Positions 1 to 6,820 of a stretch of 8,733 nucleotides of DNA are shown here, piece by piece. The translations under genes were made by a program, and so were the position numbers. The stretch comes from Candidatus Pelagibacter sp. (GTDB lineage: Bacteria > Pseudomonadota > Alphaproteobacteria > Pelagibacterales > Pelagibacteraceae). The first letter of the stretch is position 1, and every line of letters starts with the position of its first letter. The stretch covers positions 1 to 8,733 of the forward strand of contig JABMNQ010000166.1 in NCBI GenBank assembly GCA_013204495.1, read 5' to 3'. The notes below the pieces were generated by a model. It had not been told where the DNA came from, searched no databases, and worked only from the letters and a program-made list of their open reading frames with translations.

Positions 1-89
1 AATTTGAATAGCTAGACTTCCAGCGGTTCTATTATAATCATATTGATTAATAATAATTAATTTTTTGGTCCTAATAACTTGTTGTCCAA
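1..89. other. Left-edge non-coding segment downstream of puuD
   Basis: No reading frame of useful length is open here. The three plus frames meet stops within the first 15 bases, and on the minus strand the only ATG (in CAATATG) gives nine codons. The segment holds a perfect all-AT inverted repeat, ATTAAT-AATA-ATTAAT (46-61), followed on the plus strand by a run of T (61-66). It could therefore be a weak terminator for a plus-strand gene ending to the left. On the minus strand no T run follows the repeat, so I see no convincing terminator for the puuD operon. puuD looks like the last gene of its operon within what can be seen. Confidence 0.35.
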
Positions 90-1001
90 TTACGGTTTAA
101 GAATAAAAATTAAAAATGCTAAAAATATTAACGCTAAAATAGATATGATTAATATAGAGTTATTAATTATTTTTTTACCTCTTAAATTAAAGTAATGTCG
201 AGCAGTGGCCGATATTAATGCAATCGAGCATAAAATTAGCCAGTTATACTTGTGGTAGACTATGAAGCTATAATGGCCTGAAAGCATAATAAATATAACT
301 AAAAAAGTAGAATAGTTGTTATGAATTGACCTCTGCTTAGCTGCTAAAGATAAACTATTATTAAATTTTTTATTTTTTAAGCTGCTTTTAATTATATTCA
401 TTTGATTTGGAATAATTACTGTAAAAACATTAGCAAACATATTGGTTCCTAATATTAACCCAATACTTAAAAATGCAAATTTGGGACTAAATATTTTTGT
501 TAAGCCAAAAGATGTTAACAATAATAAAGAAAAAGAAATAAGTATAAAAAGTTTATTATTTTTAATAATCGCAGATTTACACAAAAAATCATAGACAAGC
601 CAAGATAAGTATAAAGATAAAACTGAAATTAAAATTGCATTAATTGGAGTTATTTCTAAAACTTTTTTACTAACCATCAGAATTCCAGAATTATAATAAT
701 AAGTTACAAATAAAAGCAAAATTCCAGTTACAAATGTTAAATAACTTTGCCATTTAAAAATTATTAAGCTTCTAAGATAATTTAATGGAGGGGATTTTTT
801 TAATCTTGTTAATTTATAAAAATATCCAGAGTGCATTAAGTAGCCTTCTCCATCTATGCTGCTACTTGAAATACTTTTATTAAGATTATTGTCTAAATAG
901 TTAAATAAAAAGCTATTACCAACCCAAAGAATTGCAAATAAAACATGTCCCCACCTCAAAGTAAGCTCTAACCATTTTAATAAGTAAGGTAAAAAATCCA
1001 T
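90..1001 (-). CDS. puuD: Urate oxidase PuuD, membrane domain only (no cytochrome c domain)
   Basis: It likely oxidises urate to 5-hydroxyisourate in the cytoplasmic membrane and passes electrons to a cytochrome c, not to O2 with H2O2 release. The 303-aa protein has about eight hydrophobic segments (roughly 12-36, 80-101, 120-140, 150-170, 174-198, 227-249, 253-272, 281-301). It carries the PuuD N-domain (DUF989/Urate_ox_N) signatures: RWGHVLFAILWVGNSF (His19), GEGYLMHSGYFYKL (His57), FKWQSYLTFVTG (Trp84), NMFANVFTVIIPNQ (188-200), and RSIHNNYSTF...SGHY (His227, His243). Known PuuD proteins continue into a C-terminal cytochrome c domain. This one stops after the last membrane helix and has no CxxCH. 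It is the last gene of the minus-strand operon, two bases after guaD (TAG-AT-ATG), with no Shine-Dalgarno, so it is probably translated by coupling. Family assignment is firm; the electron acceptor is inferred. Confidence 0.88.
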   Translation of the reverse strand: MDFLPYLLKWLELTLRWGHVLFAILWVGNSFLFNYLDNNLNKSISSSSIDGEGYLMHSGYFYKLTRLKKSPPLNYLRSLIIFKWQSYLTFVTGILLLFVTYYYNSGILMVSKKVLEITPINAILISVLSLYLSWLVYDFLCKSAIIKNNKLFILISFSLLLLTSFGLTKIFSPKFAFLSIGLILGTNMFANVFTVIIPNQMNIIKSSLKNKKFNNSLSLAAKQRSIHNNYSTFLVIFIMLSGHYSFIVYHKYNWLILCSIALISATARHYFNLRGKKIINNSILIISILALIFLAFLIFILKP

Positions 1002-1003
1002 AT

Positions 1004-1474
1004 CTAGTATTTTATCTTATCTTTTTTGGTACTCCAAATTTCAAAAACCTTTAAGGCTTTTTCTCTTAACATTTGTTTTATTGGGATTTGTCTATCCTCA
1101 TTTTTTTTAGAAATTTCTGAATAAATTAAGGAATCATCAAAATCAATATTTTTGGCATCATCTCTCGTATTTGCATAAAATATATTATCTACATGTGACC
1201 AATATATTGCAGCTAAACACATAGGGCATGGCTCACAACTTGTATATAATTCACAACCAGAAAGATTAAATGTATTTAATTTTGCACAAGCCTCTCTAAT
1301 TGCAACCACTTCTGCATGTGCGGTGGGGTCATTTGATAAAGTTACTTTATTTGAACCCTCTGCAATAATTTTATTTTCTTTTGTGATCACACATCCAAAT
1401 GGACCACCATCATTGTTGGCACTATTTAATGAAAGTTCTATAGCTCTCAACATGAAGTCATTTTTTGTTTTCAT
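1004..1474 (-). CDS. guaD: Guanine deaminase (cytidine-deaminase fold)
   Basis: It hydrolyses guanine to xanthine and ammonia in the cytoplasm, feeding xanthine dehydrogenase. The 156-aa protein is the same length as Bacillus subtilis GuaD and closely resembles it as I recall that sequence. It has GGPFGCVI near 23-30, the zinc/catalytic motif TAHAEV (His53, Glu55), and SCEPCPMCLAAIYW (zinc ligands Cys83, Cys86). It also has FDDS and a C-terminal Tyr156; in the B. subtilis domain-swapped dimer the C-terminal tail completes the active site. This separates it from tRNA-adenosine and cytosine deaminases of the same fold. The start is well supported: AGGAG lies seven bases upstream, in the 19-base gap after xdhB. 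Co-transcribed with uraH-xdhA-xdhB upstream and puuD downstream. Confidence 0.93.
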   Translation of the reverse strand: MKTKNDFMLRAIELSLNSANNDGGPFGCVITKENKIIAEGSNKVTLSNDPTAHAEVVAIREACAKLNTFNLSGCELYTSCEPCPMCLAAIYWSHVDNIFYANTRDDAKNIDFDDSLIYSEISKKNEDRQIPIKQMLREKALKVFEIWSTKKDKIKY

Positions 1475-1481
1475 CTTTATT

Positions 1482-1486
1482 CTCCT
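1482..1486 (-). promoter_or_regulatory. Shine-Dalgarno site of guaD
   Basis: Read on the minus strand the gap before guaD contains AGGAG seven bases before the ATG. It is the strongest ribosome-binding site in the window. Most other starts here have no recognisable site and abut the preceding stop, so guaD probably initiates on its own within the operon. Confidence 0.75.
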
Positions 1487-1493
1487 ATCTAGC

Positions 1494-3797
1494 TTAATTA
1501 ACTCTATTTTTTAATTCTTTTAAACTCATTAAAATTTTTTCTGATGTTGCAGGAGCATCAAGAATTGGTATTTTTTTATAATTACTGGTTGATGCTATCG
1601 CATCTTTAATTGCAAAAAAAACACTCATCGCAAGCATTAAGGGAGGTTCACCTGTTGTTTTAGATTTATTAACGACGTTCTCTCTATTTTTTCCTTGTTT
1701 AAATATTTCTACATTAAATTTTTTTGGCATATCGCTTACAGCGGGTATCTTATAAGTCGAGGGTGAAACTGTTGTGATTTGGCCATTTGGTTTCCAAATT
1801 ATTTCTTCCATTGTTAACCAACCTTGTCCCTGGACAAAACCTCCTTCGATTTGACCTAACTCTAAAGCGGGATTGATAGCTTTTCCAGCATCCTGCAAAA
1901 TATCAACCTGATCTATTATACTTTCACCTGTTAATGTATCAATTGTGACTTCAGTTACAGAGGCACCATAACAAAAATATAAAAAAGGTCTTCCTGTAAA
2001 TGTTTTTTTATTAAAGTTAATTTTAGGAGTTGAGTAAAAACCAGTAGAAGATAAAGAAATTCTATTTAAATAAGCTTCTTTAATTATAGAATCAAATTTA
2101 AATGATTTTTTATTAAATTTAATTAATCCATTTTTATAAATTGCATTTTTAATCTGTTTAAGATTATATTTTTTTTTAATAAATTTTTCTAAATTTATTT
2201 TTATTTTTGAAACAGCATCGAGTGCTGCTGCACCATTTAAATCAGTTGTGGATGATGCGGCGCTAGCAGAAGTATTGGGAACTTTTGAAGTATTTGTTGA
2301 AGAAATTTTTATTTTTTCAAAACGTAAGCCAAACTCATTAGCTACCAATTGTGCTATTTTTGTATTAGTACCTTGTCCCATTTCAATTCCACCATGATTT
2401 AGATGAATACTGCTATCTGTATATATGTGAATTAGAGCGCCTGCTTGATTTAGATGAATAGTTGTAAATGAAATACCAAATTTAACTGGCGTGATTGAGA
2501 TTCCTTTTTTTAAATACTTATTATCTAAATTAAATTTTTTAATTTTTAAATATCTTTTTTTATAATTTGATTTTTTTATCAATTTATTAAAAATTTCTTG
2601 AATCACGTTATCTTCAATCTTCATTCCATAATGTGTAATATTCCTATTATTTTTTTGATAAAAATTACTTTTTCTCACATCCGCAGAATCCTTTTCTAAA
2701 TATCTTGAAATATTGTCTATTATATTTTCAATAACCATCATACCTTGATTTCCTCCAAACCCTCTAAAGGCAGTTGAGGACACAGTGTTAGTTTTACAAA
2801 GGTAGTTTTGTACTTGAATATCTGAAAGGTAATATGAGTTATCTATATGAAGCAGGGCTCTTTCGTTAATAGCACCGGATAAATCTGGTGACATTCCACA
2901 TCTTGATGACAGCTTAATTTTTAATCCTTGAATTACACCAGCATCATTAAAGCCAACCTCATACTCAGAATAAAAATCATGTCGTTTTCCAGTTATTATA
3001 ATGTCATCATCTCTATCTAGTCTAAGTTTTACTGGTTTATTTGTTTTACTGGCAAGCAATGCACAAATACTAGATGTTAAAAAATTAGTTTCCTTACCAC
3101 CAAAGCCTCCACCTATCCTTCTGACTAGAACTGTTATGCTATTACTTTTTTGATTAAGCATTTTAGCAATTATTTGCTGTGTTTCTGACGGATGCTGTGT
3201 TGAGCTATATACTAATAAATCTTTATCTTCTTTAGGTATTACGAATGCAACTTGTCCTTCTAAGTAAAAATGCTCCTGGCTTCCTGTAGTAAAATTACCT
3301 TTTAAATAATTTTTGGACTTAAGAATAGTTTTTTTAGGATTTCCTCTTTGTATTTTTTTGCCCTTTAAAATAAAATTTTTTTTCTTTAAAGCCTCCTTTA
3401 TGGTGACAATAGGTTTTAAAACTTTAAAAATAATTTTAGCTTTTAAAGTAGCTTTTCTTGCCAGTTCAGTAGAAGTAGCGGCGACTGCAAATAAAGGCTG
3501 GCCATAATATTCAACTTTTTTAAGTGGAAAAATTGGATCACCATTAAAAACTGCCCCAACATCGTTTCTACCGGGAATATCACTACTAGTAGTAACTGCA
3601 ATTACTCCTTCACTTTTTAATACTTCACTGAGATCAATTTTTTTAATTAATGCGTGGGCTTCTTTACTCCATCCAATTGCGCCATACAATGTTCCATAAG
3701 GTTCATTAATATCGTCTGTGTATTCTGCTAGGCCACTTACATGTTTTGATGCACTATCGTGAGGTCTTTTTTCATCAATAAAAAAGCTTTGTTTCAT
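1494..3797 (-). CDS. xdhB: Xanthine dehydrogenase, molybdopterin-binding (large) subunit
   Basis: Catalytic subunit that hydroxylates hypoxanthine to xanthine and xanthine to urate at the molybdenum cofactor, in the cytoplasm. It has 767 aa, close to Rhodobacter capsulatus XdhB. Visible motifs are GSQEHFYLEGQ (Gln174), RRIGGGFGGKE (Phe232, Glu236), RHDF (272-275), AFRGFGG (Arg345), FGISFT (Phe444, Thr445), IEMGQGTNTK (471-480), AASSTTDLNG (513-522) and TTGEPPLMLA (Glu717). Glu236, Arg345 and Glu717 correspond to bovine Glu802, Arg880 and Glu1261. The first two are the residues that mark purine-oxidising enzymes, as opposed to aldehyde oxidases or CO dehydrogenases. The ATG directly follows the xdhA stop (TAAATG), with no Shine-Dalgarno, so translation is probably coupled. 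Low-complexity Lys/Asn stretches fit the genome's composition. Intact, with no missing active-site residue seen. Confidence 0.95.
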   Translation of the reverse strand: MKQSFFIDEKRPHDSASKHVSGLAEYTDDINEPYGTLYGAIGWSKEAHALIKKIDLSEVLKSEGVIAVTTSSDIPGRNDVGAVFNGDPIFPLKKVEYYGQPLFAVAATSTELARKATLKAKIIFKVLKPIVTIKEALKKKNFILKGKKIQRGNPKKTILKSKNYLKGNFTTGSQEHFYLEGQVAFVIPKEDKDLLVYSSTQHPSETQQIIAKMLNQKSNSITVLVRRIGGGFGGKETNFLTSSICALLASKTNKPVKLRLDRDDDIIITGKRHDFYSEYEVGFNDAGVIQGLKIKLSSRCGMSPDLSGAINERALLHIDNSYYLSDIQVQNYLCKTNTVSSTAFRGFGGNQGMMVIENIIDNISRYLEKDSADVRKSNFYQKNNRNITHYGMKIEDNVIQEIFNKLIKKSNYKKRYLKIKKFNLDNKYLKKGISITPVKFGISFTTIHLNQAGALIHIYTDSSIHLNHGGIEMGQGTNTKIAQLVANEFGLRFEKIKISSTNTSKVPNTSASAASSTTDLNGAAALDAVSKIKINLEKFIKKKYNLKQIKNAIYKNGLIKFNKKSFKFDSIIKEAYLNRISLSSTGFYSTPKINFNKKTFTGRPFLYFCYGASVTEVTIDTLTGESIIDQVDILQDAGKAINPALELGQIEGGFVQGQGWLTMEEIIWKPNGQITTVSPSTYKIPAVSDMPKKFNVEIFKQGKNRENVVNKSKTTGEPPLMLAMSVFFAIKDAIASTSNYKKIPILDAPATSEKILMSLKELKNRVN

Positions 3798-5234
3798 TTA
3801 ATAATTAAGTCTGATTGATTTATTATTTTTAATTTCAGTAAAACATTTAAATAATAAATTTTTTGCAATCTCCATGCGATAATTCTTACTAGCTCTCATA
3901 TCGTTAATTGGTTGAAAATCTGTTTTTAAACTTATTTGTGCTTTTAGAATTACTTCTTCTGAAAAGTCAGAATTTAAAAGTATTTTTTCACAGTGAATGG
4001 CTCTTTTTGGTATTGGGGCCATGCCACCATAAGCTATTTTAATATTCTTAATTCTTTTATTAACAATTATCACATTAAAAGAGGCGCAAACTGAAGAAAT
4101 ATCATCATCTATTCTTTTTGAAATTTTATAAGCCTTAAAAATATTCTTCTTATATATTGGAATTCGTATTGAACTGATGAACTGACCTTTTTTTAGCTTA
4201 GTTTTTCGATAACTAATAAAAAAATCTTTTAATGATAATATTGTTTTTGAATTAAAGTTTTCAATGCAAATACTTGCATCAAGTGATAATAACAAGGGTA
4301 ATGAATCTCCTATAGGTGATGCGGTTGCTATATTGCCAGCTATTGTAGCAATATTTCTTATTTGAATAGAGCCGTATCTTTTGAGAATTGTATTAAAATC
4401 TGGATAATATTTTTTTATAAATAATTCAAATTTTCTTAATGGTGTTGTTGCGCCTATTTCAATATATTTATTATTTTCTTTAATATAATTAAGTTCATCA
4501 ATTGAATTTAAATAAATAATATTTTCTATGTCCTTTTTTTGTTTGGTGACGATTAAAGCAAGGTCTGTACCGCCACTTAAAAATTTTAAGTTAGGATTCT
4601 TTTTAATAATTTTCTTTAACTCAATAACAGTTCTTGGGGCAAAATATTTTTTATTTTTATTATTTATATAAATATTTTCTGGTCTTATTTTTTTTAACAG
4701 ATTTATAGTTTTTTTTTCATTTATTTTAAATTGGTCAGGTTTTTTATTATTTAAGCTTTTAGCAGCATCAATAATTGGCCTATATCCTGTGCAACGGCAT
4801 AAATTTCCTGAAATTGATTCCTCTATAGTTTTTTTATCATAAGAAGTATTATTTTTGTACATTGAAAATAAAGACATCACAAATCCGGGTGTGCAAAAAC
4901 CACATTGTGAGCCATGAAAATTAACCATTGCACTTTGTACAGGGTGCAATGAGCCATCTTTTTGCATTAAGTCCTCAACTACTAATAGTTGTTTGCCCTC
5001 AAGGCTGGTTGTAAATGCAATGCACGAATTAATTGCTTTATATACTATATTGTTTTTTTTTAATTCTCCTATTACGACAGTGCAAGCTCCACAGCCACCT
5101 TCAGCACAACCTTCTTTAGTTCCAGTTTTTTTTAGTCTCAATCGAATAAAATTTAAAATAGTCTCATTGGGGTCAAGATTTTTTATTTCATGAATTTTAT
5201 TTTCGAAAACAAATCTTATGATGTTAGAGCTCAT
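3798..5234 (-). CDS. xdhA: Xanthine dehydrogenase, [2Fe-2S]/FAD (small) subunit
   Basis: Electron-transfer subunit of the cytoplasmic XdhAB enzyme, moving electrons from molybdenum through two [2Fe-2S] clusters to FAD and then, in this family, NAD+. The 478 aa hold three parts. First is a plant-ferredoxin-like domain with GCAEGGCGACTV (Cys43, Cys48, Cys51) and Cys71. Second is a helical [2Fe-2S] domain with SQCGFCTPGF (Cys111, Cys114) and NLCRCTGYRPI (Cys146, Cys148). Third is a vanillyl-alcohol-oxidase-type FAD domain with FLSGGTDLAL (218-227) and TIAGNIATASPIGDSLP (297-313), and a C-terminal CO-dehydrogenase-flavoprotein-like tail with YGGMAPIPKRA (402-412). All eight cluster cysteines are present. 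The start follows the uraH stop with no gap (TAGATG), with an AGGGGT ribosome-binding site six bases upstream inside uraH. The fused FeS+FAD layout matches R. capsulatus XdhA, not three-subunit enzymes. Confidence 0.95.
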   Translation of the reverse strand: MSSNIIRFVFENKIHEIKNLDPNETILNFIRLRLKKTGTKEGCAEGGCGACTVVIGELKKNNIVYKAINSCIAFTTSLEGKQLLVVEDLMQKDGSLHPVQSAMVNFHGSQCGFCTPGFVMSLFSMYKNNTSYDKKTIEESISGNLCRCTGYRPIIDAAKSLNNKKPDQFKINEKKTINLLKKIRPENIYINNKNKKYFAPRTVIELKKIIKKNPNLKFLSGGTDLALIVTKQKKDIENIIYLNSIDELNYIKENNKYIEIGATTPLRKFELFIKKYYPDFNTILKRYGSIQIRNIATIAGNIATASPIGDSLPLLLSLDASICIENFNSKTILSLKDFFISYRKTKLKKGQFISSIRIPIYKKNIFKAYKISKRIDDDISSVCASFNVIIVNKRIKNIKIAYGGMAPIPKRAIHCEKILLNSDFSEEVILKAQISLKTDFQPINDMRASKNYRMEIAKNLLFKCFTEIKNNKSIRLNY

Positions 5235-5588
5235 CTAGCTACCCCTGTAAGTAGAATAACTCCATGGTGAAACTAATAATGGTACATGATAATGTTCTTT
5301 AATATTGGATATTCCAAACTTTACAACAACATCATCTAAAAAGGGTATCTTTGGAATATTAGTAATCTCTTTAAAATAATCGCCAATAAAAAAAATAAGC
5401 TCATATTTACCTTCTTTAAAATTCTCACCCTCAATTAAGGCCTGATCAGACCTTCCATCATTATTTAATATAATGGTATTAATTTTACTTTTTTGATCAT
5501 TGTTTTTATAATAATAAAGGTCAACTTTAATTCCCTTACCCGGTCTTCCAGAATAAACATCTAAAACATGAGTTGTTAATTTTGTCAT
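5235..5588 (-). CDS. uraH: 5-hydroxyisourate hydrolase (transthyretin-related)
   Basis: It hydrolyses 5-hydroxyisourate, the unstable PuuD product, to OHCU (2-oxo-4-hydroxy-4-carboxy-5-ureidoimidazoline). The 117-aa protein is the normal length. It has the family's N-terminal LTTHVLD (His7), RPGKGI, GRSD (Arg46), HVPLL (His101) and the diagnostic C-terminal YRGS tetrapeptide (114-117). These are the expected catalytic His/Arg/His/YRGS set. No signal peptide is seen, so it is cytoplasmic. First gene of the minus-strand operon. A perfect TATAAT lies only six bases before the ATG, suggesting a leaderless or nearly leaderless message. Its last codons also form the xdhA ribosome-binding site. Confidence 0.94.
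   Translation of the reverse strand: MTKLTTHVLDVYSGRPGKGIKVDLYYYKNNDQKSKINTIILNNDGRSDQALIEGENFKEGKYELIFFIGDYFKEITNIPKIPFLDDVVVKFGISNIKEHYHVPLLVSPWSYSTYRGS
5241..5246 (-). promoter_or_regulatory. Shine-Dalgarno site of xdhA, inside the uraH YRGS codons
   Basis: On the minus strand uraH ends TAC AGG GGT AGC TAG and xdhA starts at the next ATG. AGGGGT, formed by the Arg and Gly codons of the conserved YRGS tail, sits six bases before the xdhA start. It is a plausible ribosome-binding site and supports this xdhA start. Confidence 0.55.
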
Positions 5589-5625
5589 AACATAATTATA
5601 CTATACAATAATTAAATAATTTAAT
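5589..5625. promoter_or_regulatory. Divergent promoter region between uraH operon and uraD
   Basis: This 37-base, almost pure AT gap must carry the promoters of both the uraH-xdhA-xdhB-guaD-puuD operon and uraD. On the minus strand there is a perfect TATAAT (5600-5595) six bases before the uraH ATG. On the plus strand TATACT (5597-5602) and TACAAT (5604-5609) are candidate -10 boxes for uraD, and TATACT overlaps the minus-strand box. No good -35 box is seen for either direction. The space is too short for a purine riboswitch. Assignment rests on motif and position only. Confidence 0.5.
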
Positions 5626-6129
5626 ATGAAAACTATCCCTTCAATAGAAAAAGTAAATCAACTCACAGAGAATGATTTTATTGATGTTTTTGGAAATGTT
5701 TTTGAAAAAACAAATTCGATTGCTAGTAAAGCCTTTAATTTAAAACCCTATAAAGACTTTAATGAATTAATATCTAAAATAATCAAAATTTATGAAAGTA
5801 GCTCAAAAGAAGATTGTTTAAAAATTTTTAATGCACACCCTGAACTAGCTGTTGAAAAAAAATTAACTGAAGACTCTCGCAAAGAACAAAAGGGAGCAAA
5901 TTTAAATCGTTGTAATAATGAAGAATTTAATGAATTTAAAAATTTAAATTATGATTATAAAAAAAAATTTGGGTTCCCCTTTATAATTGCCGTTAAGGGA
6001 AAGAATAAAGATGAAATTTTAACTAATTTTAGAAAAAGAATTAAGAATGAAATTAATTTAGAATTTGAAGAAGCGAAAAATCAAGTAAAAAAAATTGCTA
6101 CCTTTCGTCTAAATGAAATAATCAATTAG
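5626..6129 (+). CDS. uraD: OHCU decarboxylase
   Basis: It decarboxylates OHCU to (S)-allantoin, the last step of the urate-to-allantoin route, in the cytoplasm. The 167 aa are normal for the family. The motifs are FNAHPELA (catalytic His71, with Glu73), the S-x-x-EQ motif SRKEQKGA (Ser84, Glu87, Gln88), YKKKFGFPFIIAVKG (111-125), and the C-terminal IATFRLNEI (Arg161). His71, Glu87 and Arg161 match the residues described for vertebrate and plant OHCU decarboxylases. It is transcribed alone and divergently from uraH. Its last eight bases overlap the 3' end of the convergent cytochrome c gene. No Shine-Dalgarno is seen; the start was chosen as the first ATG, right at the family's usual N-terminus. 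Confidence 0.93.
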   Translation: MKTIPSIEKVNQLTENDFIDVFGNVFEKTNSIASKAFNLKPYKDFNELISKIIKIYESSSKEDCLKIFNAHPELAVEKKLTEDSRKEQKGANLNRCNNEEFNEFKNLNYDYKKKFGFPFIIAVKGKNKDEILTNFRKRIKNEINLEFEEAKNQVKKIATFRLNEIIN

Positions 6130-6442
6130 TGATTTGAGCAACATATGTTGCTACAGCTATAATTTCTGCTTTAGATAACTCTCCTTCATAAGAAGGCATA
6201 ACTCCTATCCCATTTGTTACAGCCAAAAGAATTCTCGTAATGTCAGGTTTAATTTCATCTAAGTTTGGACCAACATTTCCATAAGAATTTGCATCATTAA
6301 GTGTATGGCAGGTTGTACAATTACCTTTTTCTAAAAAAATTTTTTTACCCAGATCGAAAAGATCATCAGCTTTTATGACTTGTGGTGAAATAACAATTGA
6401 TAGAAAAATAAAGAAACTAATATTTATTAATTTTTTTTTCAT
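6122..6442 (-). CDS. Secreted monohaem class I cytochrome c, candidate PuuD electron-transfer partner
   Basis: Small periplasmic cytochrome c. Counting from the ATG at 6442 (106 aa), residues 1-25 are a Sec signal peptide (MKKK, hydrophobic core, likely cleavage after VIKA). The haem motif CTTCH is at 42-46, GPNLD at 58-62, and the probable axial Met82 is in GVMPSYEGELS. A more upstream ATG at 6463 would add seven residues before the Lys-rich start, but that codon sits in a perfect TATAAT box, so the internal start is preferred. It lies alone among purine genes, between uraD and xdhC. Because PuuD here lacks its cytochrome domain, this protein probably takes electrons from urate oxidation and hands them to a terminal oxidase. 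That role is inferred. Similar GPNLD/GVMP cytochromes also serve other periplasmic dehydrogenases, so a general role is possible. Confidence 0.85.
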   Translation of the reverse strand: MKKKLINISFFIFLSIVISPQVIKADDLFDLGKKIFLEKGNCTTCHTLNDANSYGNVGPNLDEIKPDITRILLAVTNGIGVMPSYEGELSKAEIIAVATYVAQITN

Positions 6443-6490
6443 TAATGAGATATAAATATACATTATAAGTTAGTTTAAATATATTGGTTA
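6443..6490. promoter_or_regulatory. Divergent promoter region between cytochrome c and xdhC operon
   Basis: Forty-eight AT-rich bases separate two divergent starts. On the minus strand a perfect TATAAT (6467-6462) lies 19 bases before the chosen cytochrome c ATG. A weak -35-like TTAACC lies 18 bases further upstream and touches the xdhC start codon. On the plus strand TATAAA (6451-6456) or TATAAG (6464-6469) could serve xdhC, without a clear -35. Neither gene has a Shine-Dalgarno site here. Confidence 0.45.
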
Positions 6491-6820
6491 ATGAATAACT
6501 CATTTGATAAAAAATTTTTAGAAAAAACAAACGATTGGCTAAAAACTAATCAAAAAATTGTACTAGCAACTGTAATTCAAACATGGGGATCCTCTCCGCA
6601 ACCTGTTGGTAGTAAAATGATTATTAATGAAAATGGAGATTTTTCAGGTTCTGTTTCTGGCGGATGCGTTGAGTCGGCAGTTATCAGGGAATGTTTAGAA
6701 ATTTTAAAAAAAAATATACCCTTTAAAAAAATTGAATTTAAAATTTCAAATGAAAATGCATGGGAAGTTGGTCTTGCCTGTGGCGGTGAGATTACAATTT
6801 ATATAGAACAAGTAAAATAA
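6491..6820 (+). CDS. xdhC: XdhC/CoxI family protein, N-terminal domain as a separate protein
   Basis: XdhC-type chaperones bind the molybdenum cofactor, promote its sulfuration and insert it into xanthine dehydrogenase. This 109-aa protein is only the XdhC_CoxI N-terminal domain. It has VLATVIQTWGSSPQPVGSKM (24-43), GSVSGGCVES (53-62, Cys59) and WEVGLACGGEITIYIE (91-106, Cys97). The Rossmann half follows as its own gene, joined by TAATG (stop and start share one base), so the two are probably translated together and form one functional unit. Both halves are intact at their natural ends, so this looks like a fixed split and not damage. First gene of the plus-strand operon that ends with adenine deaminase; xdhAB themselves are in the opposite operon. 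Confidence 0.88.
   Translation: MNNSFDKKFLEKTNDWLKTNQKIVLATVIQTWGSSPQPVGSKMIINENGDFSGSVSGGCVESAVIRECLEILKKNIPFKKIEFKISNENAWEVGLACGGEITIYIEQVK

Noticed and set aside
1..30. tRNA-like T-loop (TTCAAAT on the minus strand) at the left edge
   Set aside because: The flanking bases do not give the G-C closed T stem, and no acceptor or anticodon arm can be drawn in the visible sequence.
1323..1514. Plus-strand open frame of 63 codons opposite guaD
   Set aside because: It lies antisense to the well-supported guaD gene, has no family motif and no ribosome-binding site.
3313..3507. Plus-strand open frame of 64 codons opposite xdhB
   Set aside because: Antisense shadow of a conserved xdhB region; Phe/Ala-rich and without recognisable features.
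4993..5193. Plus-strand open frame of 66 codons opposite xdhA
   Set aside because: It mirrors the conserved [2Fe-2S] coding region of xdhA; no independent support.
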